A stretch of 64,000 nt of DNA, from the NCBI GenBank assembly GCA_902554745.1, contig CACDQA010000002.1, positions 1 through 64,000 on the forward strand, read 5' to 3'. The position numbers and the translations under genes are program-made. Under the pieces are notes generated by a model. It was not told where the DNA came from, did not search any database, and worked only from the letters and a program-made list of their open reading frames with translations. Below, in pieces: positions 11,923 to 21,670 of this stretch; position 1 is the stretch's first letter, and each line of letters opens with the position of its first letter. The stretch comes from an uncultured Pelagibacteraceae bacterium (lineage in GTDB: Bacteria; Pseudomonadota; Alphaproteobacteria; Pelagibacterales; Pelagibacteraceae).

Positions 11923-12927
11923 TTATCTGCCAATAGCTGCCATTCTCTCTACAGATATTCTGGCTTTATCAATCGTTTCTTTGTCCATTATAATTTCACC
12001 AGTCTCATTTTCTAAACAATCTAATATTTTTGGAAGTGTAATTTTTTTCATGTGAGGGCACATATTACATGGTTTAACAAAGTCTACATTTGGATTTTCT
12101 ATCTGGATATTGTCACTCATTGAACACTCTGTAACCATCATTACTTTTTTAGGTTGATTATCTTTTACATATTTTATCATTCCAGAAGTTGATCCTGCAA
12201 AATCACTTGCTTCAATTACTTCAGGAGGACATTCTGGGTGTGCAATAATTTTAATTCCTGGATTATTTTTTCTTATATCATCTATTTCTTTTTTGTTAAA
12301 TTGATCATGAACAATGCAAATTCCTTTCCAAGAAATAATTTCAACATCAGTTTGAGAAGCAACATATTTAGCTAAATAATCATCAGGTAAAAATATTACT
12401 CTCTTTACCCCTAGTGATTTAACTATTTTAACTGCATTAGCAGATGTACAGCAAACGTCTGTTTCAGCTTTGACTTCAGCCGAAGTGTTAACATAAGAAA
12501 CTACAGGAACACCTGGATATTTTTCTTTTAGTAACCTTACATCTTTTCCAGTAATCGATGATGATAAAGAACAGCCAGCATCCATATCTGGAAGAATAAC
12601 TTTTTTACCAGGGCTCATTAATTTTGCAGTTTCTGCCATGAAATGTACCCCAGCCATTAAGATAATATCAGCTGAAGTTTTTGATGCTTCAATTGCTAAC
12701 GCAAGAGAGTCTGCAGAAAAATCTGCAACACCATGATAAATTTCTGGAGTTTGATAGTTGTGGGCTAGAATTACAGCATTTTTTTCTTTTTTTAATTTAT
12801 TAATTTTATGAATATAAGGAGCATGCACAGACCATTCAATTTCAGGCATAACCTTAGAAATTTTTTGATAAATTGGATCTGTCGCTTTACGCACTTCTTG
12901 TGTAAATTCCATAGCCCTACTTAGCAA
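11923..12927 (-). CDS. nadA: Quinolinate synthase
   Basis: VILAHNYQTPEIYHGVADF; MAGVHFMAETAKLM; VKPCNMCPHMKKITL. Fe-S cysteines present. Confidence 0.97.
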   Translation of the reverse strand: MLSRAMEFTQEVRKATDPIYQKISKVMPEIEWSVHAPYIHKINKLKKEKNAVILAHNYQTPEIYHGVADFSADSLALAIEASKTSADIILMAGVHFMAETAKLMSPGKKVILPDMDAGCSLSSSITGKDVRLLKEKYPGVPVVSYVNTSAEVKAETDVCCTSANAVKIVKSLGVKRVIFLPDDYLAKYVASQTDVEIISWKGICIVHDQFNKKEIDDIRKNNPGIKIIAHPECPPEVIEASDFAGSTSGMIKYVKDNQPKKVMMVTECSMSDNIQIENPNVDFVKPCNMCPHMKKITLPKILDCLENETGEIIMDKETIDKARISVERMAAIGR

Positions 12928-13027
12928 TTTGGTTGCAAGTTGTCATTCTTTTATTCTGACGCATTAATTATTATTAATATAATAATGTATTTAAAATTAA
13001 TTATTAGTAAAAGGATATATTAATTTT

Positions 13028-14236
13028 ATGGAAAAATTAAAAACAAATAAATTTGTAATTTTTTATATTTATTTATCAACATTTACAGCTATTTTTTACT
13101 TAGGTTCATTACATTTAAACTTAAGTAATTCAATAACAGAATGGTTAATAAATTATCAAGGAGGATTTACCAGAAGAGGCTTATCTGGTGAAATATTGTT
13201 TCAATTTTCTTTATTTTTTGATTTAGAGTTAAAAAAAACAATTCTTTTTGTGCAAATATGTACTTATGCAGTTTTTTATTATTTAATTTTTTTATTAATA
13301 AAAGAATTAAATAATTATTACTTAATATATCTATCTTTTTTTTCTGCAATTTTTTTATTTTTTCCAATTGCTGAGCTTGAGGCTATTGGAAGAAAAGAAA
13401 TATTAGTAAGTATTTTAATGTTAGTTTTGATATTCTTGAAAAATTATTCATTTGATTTTAAAATTTATATCACATTTATACTTTCAATTTTAATCTTATT
13501 AACTCATGAAATTATATTTTTTCATATATTATATTTTTTATTTTTTTTATTCGTCTTAAATAAACAAAACAATACTAAAAATAATTTTAAAATATTTTTA
13601 TTTTTAATATTATTCTTAATATGCAGCTGGTTATTGTTTAAAAATATTTACACAGTTCAAATGAAAGATGAAATGTGTTTGTCACTTTTAGAAAATTTAA
13701 ATGTAATTTGTGGATTTCAAACTCATTATGTGGCAAATCCCTTAGAAACATATATGGGTGAGGTGCGTTTTCCAAATTGGAATGCAGAGTGGATAATAAG
13801 GCATTCTTTTATAATGGTTTTTGGGTATGGTCCTTTAATAATTTTAAGTTTTTTCACAAGCTTTGATAAAAATAATACAAACAAGATAATACATAAAATT
13901 CCAGTTCCATTAATTTTAATTCTTTTAATTATTCCAACATATTTAATTTTTTACATTTCAGTAGATACTGGAAGGTATCATCATTTATCGTATTCAATGG
14001 CATTTATTTTTTTCTATGGGTTAATATTTAATAATTTAATAATCTTAAATCACCAAAGTTTAAAAAAGTTTGAAAATTATTTTTTCCCTAAAAGCAAAAT
14101 GCTCTGTGCTATAATTATTTTTTTAGTTTGTTTTTCATGGAATCCAAAAGCAGTTTATCATGAAGATTTAGGCTCGATCCCAATTTATCGAACATTTGAA
14201 AAAATTGACAATTTTATTATTAATTTCAAATGGTAA
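13028..14236 (+). CDS. Polytopic membrane protein of unknown function
   Basis: About ten hydrophobic segments; N-terminal NYQGGFTRRGLSGEIL motif; no recognised catalytic domain. Confidence 0.6.
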   Translation: MEKLKTNKFVIFYIYLSTFTAIFYLGSLHLNLSNSITEWLINYQGGFTRRGLSGEILFQFSLFFDLELKKTILFVQICTYAVFYYLIFLLIKELNNYYLIYLSFFSAIFLFFPIAELEAIGRKEILVSILMLVLIFLKNYSFDFKIYITFILSILILLTHEIIFFHILYFLFFLFVLNKQNNTKNNFKIFLFLILFLICSWLLFKNIYTVQMKDEMCLSLLENLNVICGFQTHYVANPLETYMGEVRFPNWNAEWIIRHSFIMVFGYGPLIILSFFTSFDKNNTNKIIHKIPVPLILILLIIPTYLIFYISVDTGRYHHLSYSMAFIFFYGLIFNNLIILNHQSLKKFENYFFPKSKMLCAIIIFLVCFSWNPKAVYHEDLGSIPIYRTFEKIDNFIINFKW

Positions 14237-14282
14237 ATCATTTAAATAGATAAAGTTTAAATATTCATAATTATTTTTACTT

Positions 14283-14368
14283 GCGGTCGTGCTGAAATTG
14301 GTAGACAGGCACGGTTGAGGGCCGTGTGGACTAAGTCCATGAGAGTTCGAGTCTCTCCGACCGCACCA
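14283..14368 (+). tRNA. tRNA-Leu(GAG), CCA encoded
   Basis: GCGGTCG acceptor pairs with CGACCGC; anticodon arm CACGG-TTGAGGG-CCGTG gives anticodon GAG; long variable arm; T arm GAGAGTTCGAGTCTCTC; terminal ACCA. Confidence 0.97.
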
Positions 14369-14517
14369 AATTTAAACTTAAACTCAATAGCACTTATTGT
14401 TTTCTAGTTTGGAAAAGCCTACAATTAAAATTTTTATTTAAATTTGTTTTTAGACACTCGATTAATGATTTGTTACAACTTGGGAATGAGAAACTTAATT
14501 ATTGAATAAATAAAAAA

Positions 14518-16125
14518 ATGTACAATTTTCAAGAAGAATTAAATTTAGCTTTAAAAAATATCCAGGAAAATCAAAAAGAAAAAGCAGAGGAAATTTTAAA
14601 AAAAATTTTATCCAAAGATAAAAAAAATTTGAAGTCTTTATTTTTTTTAGGAAATATTTATTCAGAAAAAAAAAATTACCAACTCTCAAAAAAATATTTG
14701 AAACACGCAATTTCAATCAACCCTAATTTCCCTGAGGCATATAATAGTCTAGGAATAGTTTACACTAATTTAGGAGAGTTCATTAAGGCAGAGGAGTCAT
14801 TAAATAGAGCGATAGATATTAATGCCAATATACCAGAACCTTATAATAATCTTGGTATATTAAAACGTGAACAAAACGAAATTATTTCGTCAAAAAATTA
14901 TTTTATAAAAGCAATTAAGATTAATAATAAATATTTCCCTGCCTATATAAATTTAATGGAATTATATGAAAGAACAAATCAAAATGACTTATTAGAGGAA
15001 ATAATAAATAAATGCGATGATATATTTGTAAATCATAAGATAATTAAACTTTATAGAGGTAAGTTAAAATATAAGAAGAAAAAATATTTTGAAACAATAG
15101 AAATTCTTAAATTTCTAAAATTTAATAATTCAGAAATAATTTTTGAAAAAGCAAGATTATTAAATCTTGCTAAAAGTTATGACAAAATTAAATCTTTCGA
15201 TGAAGCATTCGATTGTTTTAAAAAAATGAATGATCTATCATTATCAAATTTATCCAGTGATACAATTAAGATTAAATATAATGAAGAAATTGATAATAGA
15301 AAAAATTATTTTAAGTCTATTGAAAGTATTCCTTGGAAAGAAACAAAATTAAAATATGTTGAAAGTCCAGTTTTTATGATTGGATTCCCAAGATCTGGAA
15401 CTACACTTTTAGATAGTATTTTAAGAAGTCATACGGATATTGAAGTTGTAGAGGAAAAACCAATGATTGAAATATTAATTTCAAATATTAAAAATTTTAC
15501 CAATGGAAATTTAAAGAGATTAAATGAGTTAAATGATGATAATTTAAAAGAATTAAGAAATGTATATTTTGAAAAAAGAAAAATTTATTTAGAAAATAAT
15601 TCAAATAGTAAAATCATCATAGATAAGCTTCCTTTAAATATTATTTATGTTCCAGAAATACTTAGAGTATTTCCGAATGCAAGGTTTATATTTTCTTTAA
15701 GACATCCATATGATTCTGTACTTAGCTGCTACTTTCAAAATTTTAAATTAAATAGTTCAATGTCGAATTTTTTAAAATTGGAAGACTCTGCTAATTTTTA
15801 TGATACTGTTATGCAACTTTGGACAACATATAAGAAAATTTTTAATCCTAAAGTTTATGAATTGAAATATGAAGATTTAATTTTTTCTTTTGAAAATTCT
15901 GTAAAAAAAGTTTTGAATTTTTTAGAAATAGAATGGAAAGATGATTTATACAATTTTAATGAAATTGCAAAAAAAAGAAGAATAACAACACCAAGTTATT
16001 ATCAGGTTACACAACCCATCAACAATAAAGCAATAGGTAGATGGAAAAATTATAATAATCAATTAAATGAAACAAAACTAATTATAAAAAAATGGGTTAA
16101 TTTTTATAATTATGAAAAATATTAA
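14518..16125 (+). CDS. TPR-repeat protein with C-terminal sulfotransferase domain
   Basis: N-terminal TPRs (FPEAYNSLGIVYTNLGEFIKAEESLNRAI); C-terminal FMIGFPRSGTTLLDSILRSH PAPS-binding motif and RFIFSLRHPYDSVLSCYFQNF. Confidence 0.88.
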   Translation: MYNFQEELNLALKNIQENQKEKAEEILKKILSKDKKNLKSLFFLGNIYSEKKNYQLSKKYLKHAISINPNFPEAYNSLGIVYTNLGEFIKAEESLNRAIDINANIPEPYNNLGILKREQNEIISSKNYFIKAIKINNKYFPAYINLMELYERTNQNDLLEEIINKCDDIFVNHKIIKLYRGKLKYKKKKYFETIEILKFLKFNNSEIIFEKARLLNLAKSYDKIKSFDEAFDCFKKMNDLSLSNLSSDTIKIKYNEEIDNRKNYFKSIESIPWKETKLKYVESPVFMIGFPRSGTTLLDSILRSHTDIEVVEEKPMIEILISNIKNFTNGNLKRLNELNDDNLKELRNVYFEKRKIYLENNSNSKIIIDKLPLNIIYVPEILRVFPNARFIFSLRHPYDSVLSCYFQNFKLNSSMSNFLKLEDSANFYDTVMQLWTTYKKIFNPKVYELKYEDLIFSFENSVKKVLNFLEIEWKDDLYNFNEIAKKRRITTPSYYQVTQPINNKAIGRWKNYNNQLNETKLIIKKWVNFYNYEKY

Positions 16126-16128
16126 ATT

Positions 16129-17016
16129 TTAAATTATCCAACTAGGTTTTTTAATATTTATGATTGCATCTTTTGTTTTAAAACTATTATTTTGATCAAA
16201 ATTTTTATCTAAGTATTTAATTAGAGCAAAGGGATAGTCGCTATTAATTAAAACTTTGCCTATTTCAATTTCATTATTATAAATACTTTCACCTTCATGT
16301 AAGTTTCCACTTATTATGTTTATTGGAAATAATCTTTTTGAAAGTTTGTTCTTTAATTTAATTCGTGCAGTATTTTCTTGTCCAACATAACAACCTTTTT
16401 TGAAATCAATTCCATTTAATTCCTCAAAATTACATTCAATACCAAACAACTTGTCTTGTAACTTGTTTAAATCTTTTGGAACTATTCCAAGGCTATGACT
16501 TAATGAATAATATTCTTTCAAATTTGCATCATGAAGATCTAGCTTTTTTAGAGATAAATAAAGTTTTTCTAAATTAATAATTAATCTAGCACCCAAATCC
16601 TTATTTCTTGGATCTAATAAAATTGGGTCTTCCCTATATTTAATTGTATATCCTAATTGATCTTTCGCTTCATCAAATGCTAAGAATTTTTCATAAGAAA
16701 ATGATGCTACAACAAATTCATTACTCAAATTTAGAATTTCAACTTTTGATCTAAGCTTATAAAGGGATAACTGTTTGAATAACTCGTCTGCCTGAGGTTT
16801 TTCACAATCTAAAATATATCCAGACTTATGTTTTACGATTATAAATTCATATAAAAATTTACCTTGGGGTGTAAGTAAAGAACTAAAACAACTATTTACA
16901 TCACTTACTTTATTTATATCGTTACTGATAAGATTTTGTAGAAACTCTTTTGCATCTTCTCCACTAATATAAAGAATTGCTCTGTCATCTAAAATATAAA
17001 CGTTTTTAATATTCAT
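16129..17016 (-). CDS. Folate-binding protein YgfZ-like (GcvT-related)
   Basis: KGCYVGQENTARIKLKN signature of the YgfZ family. Confidence 0.9.
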   Translation of the reverse strand: MNIKNVYILDDRAILYISGEDAKEFLQNLISNDINKVSDVNSCFSSLLTPQGKFLYEFIIVKHKSGYILDCEKPQADELFKQLSLYKLRSKVEILNLSNEFVVASFSYEKFLAFDEAKDQLGYTIKYREDPILLDPRNKDLGARLIINLEKLYLSLKKLDLHDANLKEYYSLSHSLGIVPKDLNKLQDKLFGIECNFEELNGIDFKKGCYVGQENTARIKLKNKLSKRLFPINIISGNLHEGESIYNNEIEIGKVLINSDYPFALIKYLDKNFDQNNSFKTKDAIINIKKPSWII

Positions 17017-17059
17017 AATTGATTAATTATAGGATGTAATATAATAACAATTTCTCAAA

Positions 17060-18367
17060 ATGTTAGATCTTATAATTAAAAACGGAAAATGTTACATCGA
17101 TGGTGATTTAAAAGATGTTGATGTTGCTATAAAAGATGGAAAAATTCAAAAGATTGGACAAATTTCAGAAGAGGCAAAAGAGACAATTAATGCAGAAGGC
17201 CATACGGTATTACCTGGTTGTATAGATACGCAAACACATTTTAGAGAACCAGGATCAACAGATACAGAGGATCTTCACTCAGGAAGTAGAGCAGCAATAG
17301 CAGGAGGTATTACAAGTGTTTTTGAAATGCCAAATACTAATCCACCAACTTCAAATATGAAAGAGTTTCAAAGAAAACTAGATCTCGCTAAAAACAGAAT
17401 GTATTCCAATTATGCTTTTTATTTTGGGGCAACAGCAGATAACGCAGATGATTTAGCAAGTTTAGAGGGTCTGGAAGGATGTTGTGGAATTAAGCTTTTT
17501 GCAGGATCTTCGACTGGTAATTTACTAGTTGCTGAAGAAGATGATATAGACAAAGTCTTTCAAAATGCCTCTAAAGTCGTAGCAGTCCATTCTGAAGACG
17601 AAGCAATTTTAAATGTAAATAAGAAATTAATAAAAGAGGGTGATGTTCATACACATCCTGTTTGGAGAAGTGCAGAATGTGCAATAGCATCTACAAGAAG
17701 AATTGTTCGAATTGCAGAAAAGCACAATAAAAAAGCTCATGTACTTCATATTACTACGAAAGAGGAAATAGACTTTTTATCTCAGCATAAAGGAAATATT
17801 ACATTTGAAATAACTCCACAGCATTTAACTCTTTATGCTCCAGATTGTTATGACAAGCTTGGAACTTATGCCCAGATGAACCCACCATTAAGAGACAAAT
17901 CCCATTATGATAGATTGTGGTATGGAGTGAGAAACAACTTCAATGATACTATCGGGTCTGATCACGCCCCTCATTTAAAAGAGAATAAGGATAAGGTGTA
18001 TCCAAATACTCCTTCAGGGATGCCAGGAGTTCAAACTTTAATGCCTGTAATGTTAAATCACATAAATGATGGAAAATTATCTCTTAATCAATTGATGAAC
18101 TTTGTTTGTGAAAATCCAGTAAAGATTTTTGGAATTAAAAACAAAGGATTTATTAAAGAAGGTTATGATGCAGACTTCACAATTGTGAATATGAACAAAA
18201 CAATCGAAATTAAAAATGAAAATATAGAAAGTAAATGTAAATGGTCACCCTTTAATGGATTTAAATTTAAAGGAACACCTACTCACACAATTATTGCAGG
18301 AAAGATTAAAATGCAGCATGGAAAAATTTTAGGTGATCCTGACGGAACACCTTTGCAGTTTAACTAA
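17060..18367 (+). CDS. Dihydroorotase / cyclic amidohydrolase family
   Basis: PGCIDTQTHFREPGSTDTEDL, GSDHAPHLKENK, FEMPNTNPPTS. Confidence 0.88.
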   Translation: MLDLIIKNGKCYIDGDLKDVDVAIKDGKIQKIGQISEEAKETINAEGHTVLPGCIDTQTHFREPGSTDTEDLHSGSRAAIAGGITSVFEMPNTNPPTSNMKEFQRKLDLAKNRMYSNYAFYFGATADNADDLASLEGLEGCCGIKLFAGSSTGNLLVAEEDDIDKVFQNASKVVAVHSEDEAILNVNKKLIKEGDVHTHPVWRSAECAIASTRRIVRIAEKHNKKAHVLHITTKEEIDFLSQHKGNITFEITPQHLTLYAPDCYDKLGTYAQMNPPLRDKSHYDRLWYGVRNNFNDTIGSDHAPHLKENKDKVYPNTPSGMPGVQTLMPVMLNHINDGKLSLNQLMNFVCENPVKIFGIKNKGFIKEGYDADFTIVNMNKTIEIKNENIESKCKWSPFNGFKFKGTPTHTIIAGKIKMQHGKILGDPDGTPLQFN

Positions 18368-18692
18368 GCTTTCCAGTAAAACTATTTACCAAAACTACAC
18401 CAATCACAATTAAGAATAATCCAAGTATTGCTTGCCAAGCCAAGGTTTGTTTAAAGAATATATATCCTAGGATTGCTATAGTAAAAATTCCTAAACCACT
18501 CCATGTTGCATACACAATTGCTATTGGAAGTTTGTTAACCACAAAAGTTAATAAATAAAAAGCTGTTAGATAAAAAGCAGATAGGGCAACTGTTGGTATA
18601 AGTTTTGTAAAGTTTTGCGACACAGGAAGTAACATTGTTCCGGCAACCTCACAAAATATTGCAGCGATTAAAAAAATATAAGTTTTAACCAT
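18360..18692 (-). CDS. Small multidrug resistance (SMR) family transporter
   Basis: Four TM, AAIFCEVAGTMLLPVSQ with membrane Glu, IAVIYATWSGLGI-like segment. Confidence 0.9.
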   Translation of the reverse strand: MVKTYIFLIAAIFCEVAGTMLLPVSQNFTKLIPTVALSAFYLTAFYLLTFVVNKLPIAIVYATWSGLGIFTIAILGYIFFKQTLAWQAILGLFLIVIGVVLVNSFTGKLS

Positions 18693-20586
18693 TTTTTAAG
18701 ATTTTGTGATTAATTAAATCTTCTTTTATTTCTGTTAAAATTGCTGGATCATCAATTGTTGGAGGAACTTTATACTCAACACCATCAGCAATTTTTCTTA
18801 TAGTTCCTCTTAAGATTTTTCCCGATCTTGTTTTTGGTAATCTTTTAATAACAATAACCACTTTAAATGCAGCAACTGGTCCAATTTTATCTCTTACCAT
18901 TTGTACACATTCTTTAGATATAGTTTCATTATCTTTATCAACACCAGATTTTAAAACTACTAATCCAATAGGTAATTGACCTTTTAATTTATCTGCAATT
19001 CCAAGTACTGCACATTCTGCAACAGATTGATGTTCTGATAAAACTTCTTCAATCGCTCCGGTGGATAATCTATGACCTGCTACATTAATAATGTCATCGG
19101 TTCTAGACATAATCCAAATATAACCATCATCATCGATGTGACCTGCATCATAGGTTTGATAATATCCCTCATAATTAGACATGTAGTTTTCTTTGTATCT
19201 TTGATCTGCATTCCACAATGTTGGAAATGTTCCTGGAGGCAAAGGTAGTTTCACGACTATATCTCCCATCTCATTTGGTTTTGCTAAAGATTGGTCAGGC
19301 TTGATGATTTTTACATCGTACCCAGGGACAGCTTTACATGCTGAACCATATTTTGTTTCCATCATTTCAATTCCAGTACAATTTGAGCTAATTGCCCAAC
19401 TAGTCTCTGTTTGCCACCAATGATCTATCACAGGAACTTTAAGTAAATTCTCAGCCCACTTAATTGTATCTGGATCAGCTCTTTCTCCAGCAAGGAATAA
19501 GCTCTCAAAACTACTCAAATCATATTTTGAGAAAAATTTACCTTCGGGATCCTCTTTCTTTATCGCTCTAAAAGCTGTTGGAGCTGTAAAAAGAGATTTT
19601 ACTTTATAGTCTGAAATGATTTTCCAAAAAGCTCCTGCATCTGGAGTTCCTACAGGCTTGCCTTCAAATAAAACTGTAGTGCATCCTTTAAATAATGGAG
19701 CGTAGACAATGTATGAGTGTCCTACAATCCAACCAATATCACTAGCAGACCACCAAATATCATCAGTATCAATGTTGTAGATATTTTTCATAGTCCATTT
19801 GAGAGCAACAATGTGGCCTCCAATATCTCTAACTATACCTTTGGGGGTTCCAGTTGTGCCTGATGTGTACAAAATATAGGCAAACTCATTCGAGTTCATC
19901 TCAACACAGTCTGCATCTTTGGCATTTAAAACTACTTCTTCCCAACTGACCTCATTTGGAGCATTTAATTTAACCTCTTGACCAGGTCTTTGAAATAAAA
20001 TCATTTTTTCAATTTTATGATTAGCTATTTTTATCGCCTCATCAACAAGGGGCTTGTATTCAACTGTTCTCCCAGGTTCAAAACCACACGAAGCAGTCAC
20101 TAATATTTTTGCTTTGCTGTCATCTATTCTGCTTGCAAGTTCATTTGAGGCAAAACCACCAAATACAACAGAGTGGATTGCACCAATTCTTGCACAAGCA
20201 AGCATAGCAACCACTGCTTCAGGGATCATTGGCATGTAAATGATCACCCTGTCACCTTTATTAGCTCCTTGAGCTTTCAAAGCCCCTGCAAATTTAGAAA
20301 CCTTCGATCTTAATTCCTCATAAGTGAACTGACTTTTGTTACCAGTGATAGGACTATCATATATTAATGCAATTTTTTGTCCTCTTCCTTGATCAATATG
20401 AATGTCTAATGCGTTATAACAGGTGTTTGTTACTCCATCTTCGAACCATTTATAGAAAGGTGGGTTAGATTTATTTAAAATTTTTGATGGTTTTTTAAAC
20501 CAAAAGATATCTTCGGAGGCTTGTTGCCAAAATTTTTCAGGATTTTTTAAAGAATTTTCGTAAATTTTATTAAATGTAGAAGACAT
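18685..20586 (-). CDS. Propionyl-CoA synthetase-like (PrpE/Acs family) acyl-CoA synthetase
   Basis: YILYTSGTTGTPKGIVRD, WWQTETSWAISSN, SRTDDIINVAGHRLSTGAIEE, KTRSGKILR. Confidence 0.9.
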   Translation of the reverse strand: MSSTFNKIYENSLKNPEKFWQQASEDIFWFKKPSKILNKSNPPFYKWFEDGVTNTCYNALDIHIDQGRGQKIALIYDSPITGNKSQFTYEELRSKVSKFAGALKAQGANKGDRVIIYMPMIPEAVVAMLACARIGAIHSVVFGGFASNELASRIDDSKAKILVTASCGFEPGRTVEYKPLVDEAIKIANHKIEKMILFQRPGQEVKLNAPNEVSWEEVVLNAKDADCVEMNSNEFAYILYTSGTTGTPKGIVRDIGGHIVALKWTMKNIYNIDTDDIWWSASDIGWIVGHSYIVYAPLFKGCTTVLFEGKPVGTPDAGAFWKIISDYKVKSLFTAPTAFRAIKKEDPEGKFFSKYDLSSFESLFLAGERADPDTIKWAENLLKVPVIDHWWQTETSWAISSNCTGIEMMETKYGSACKAVPGYDVKIIKPDQSLAKPNEMGDIVVKLPLPPGTFPTLWNADQRYKENYMSNYEGYYQTYDAGHIDDDGYIWIMSRTDDIINVAGHRLSTGAIEEVLSEHQSVAECAVLGIADKLKGQLPIGLVVLKSGVDKDNETISKECVQMVRDKIGPVAAFKVVIVIKRLPKTRSGKILRGTIRKIADGVEYKVPPTIDDPAILTEIKEDLINHKILKNG

Positions 20587-20796
20587 AAAAATTTGATTCG
20601 AATTCCTTATTTTTTTTGATTTTTAACTTATAAATTGTATTTAATTTTAAAAATTAAGTAAAATCAATGCTTATTAGTGACAATTAAGTCTTCATAAAAC
20701 TATTTTAATTTGCTATCTAACCACGAAATTGGCTTAAGGTAACTTAAGTCTAGTTTATATAAACTAAAATAAAAACTAACGAAGAGGGAGTTTTTT

Positions 20797-21570
20797 ATGA
20801 AAAAACTTAAACTGTTTGCTTTAGCAGCTATGGCTCTGATTGGATTTTCAGGTATAGCTATTGCAGCAGACGCAACGATGTTGATGCAAGATGACTTCGT
20901 AGGAATTTCATTCTGGGTTATCTCTATGGGAATGTTAGCAGCTACTGCTTTCTTTTTCATGGAAGCAGGCAATGTCGCATCAGGCTGGAGAACATCAGTT
21001 ATTGTTGCTGGTCTAGTAACTGGTATTGCATTCATACACTACATGTACATGAGAGAAGTATGGGTTGCTACTGGAGACTCGCCAACTGTTTACAGATACA
21101 TTGACTGGTTAATCACTGTGCCATTACAGATGGTAGAATTCTATTTAATTCTAGCAGCTATTAACAAAGCAAACTCTGGAATGTTCTGGAGATTGTTAAT
21201 TGGTTCATTAGTGATGCTAATCGGTGGATACTTAGGTGAAGCAGGATATATCAATGCTACACTTGGTTTCATCATCGGAATGGCAGGTTGGGTATACATT
21301 CTTTATGAAGTATTCTCAGGTGAAGCTGGTAAAGCTGCAGCGAAAAGTGGAAACAAGGCTCTTGTAACTGCTTTTGGTGCAATGAGAATGATCGTTACTG
21401 TAGGTTGGGCAATTTACCCATTAGGTTATGTATTTGGTTACTTAACTGGTGGTGTAGACGCTAACTCACTTAACGTCGTTTATAACTTAGCTGACTTCAT
21501 TAACAAAATTGCATTCGGTCTGGTAATTTGGGCTGCTGCAACTAGTTCTGCGGGCAGAAGAGCTAAGTAA
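20797..21570 (+). CDS. Proteorhodopsin, predicted blue-absorbing (Gln at the 105-equivalent position)
   Basis: Seven TM; RYIDWLITVPLQMVEFYLIL with D97/E108 equivalents and Q105 equivalent (codon CAG at 21127-21129); retinal Lys in LADFINKIAFGLVIW; N-terminal signal peptide. Confidence 0.97.
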   Translation: MKKLKLFALAAMALIGFSGIAIAADATMLMQDDFVGISFWVISMGMLAATAFFFMEAGNVASGWRTSVIVAGLVTGIAFIHYMYMREVWVATGDSPTVYRYIDWLITVPLQMVEFYLILAAINKANSGMFWRLLIGSLVMLIGGYLGEAGYINATLGFIIGMAGWVYILYEVFSGEAGKAAAKSGNKALVTAFGAMRMIVTVGWAIYPLGYVFGYLTGGVDANSLNVVYNLADFINKIAFGLVIWAAATSSAGRRAK

Positions 21571-21589
21571 TTTAGCTAAAATTTAAATT

Positions 21590-21626
21590 AAGGGCAGGTA
21601 CAATTTTGTGCTTGCCCTTTTTTTTT
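21590..21626 (+). terminator. Rho-independent terminator after proteorhodopsin
   Basis: AAGGGCA..TGCCCTT outer stem, GTACAA/TTGTGC inner stem, followed by a run of T. Confidence 0.85.
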
Positions 21627-21670
21627 GCCTTTATTAAATTATGTATAATAACTATACATAATTTTTACCT

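Noticed and set aside
14465-14509. Possible 14-aa leader peptide (MICYNLGMRNLIIE) upstream of the TPR-sulfotransferase
   Set aside because: Too short and without regulatory codons, attenuator hairpin or RBS; likely chance.
20700-21035. Minus-strand ORF antisense to the proteorhodopsin 5' region (111 aa)
   Set aside because: Overlaps a well-supported gene; composition is that of an antisense reading frame and no domain is visible.
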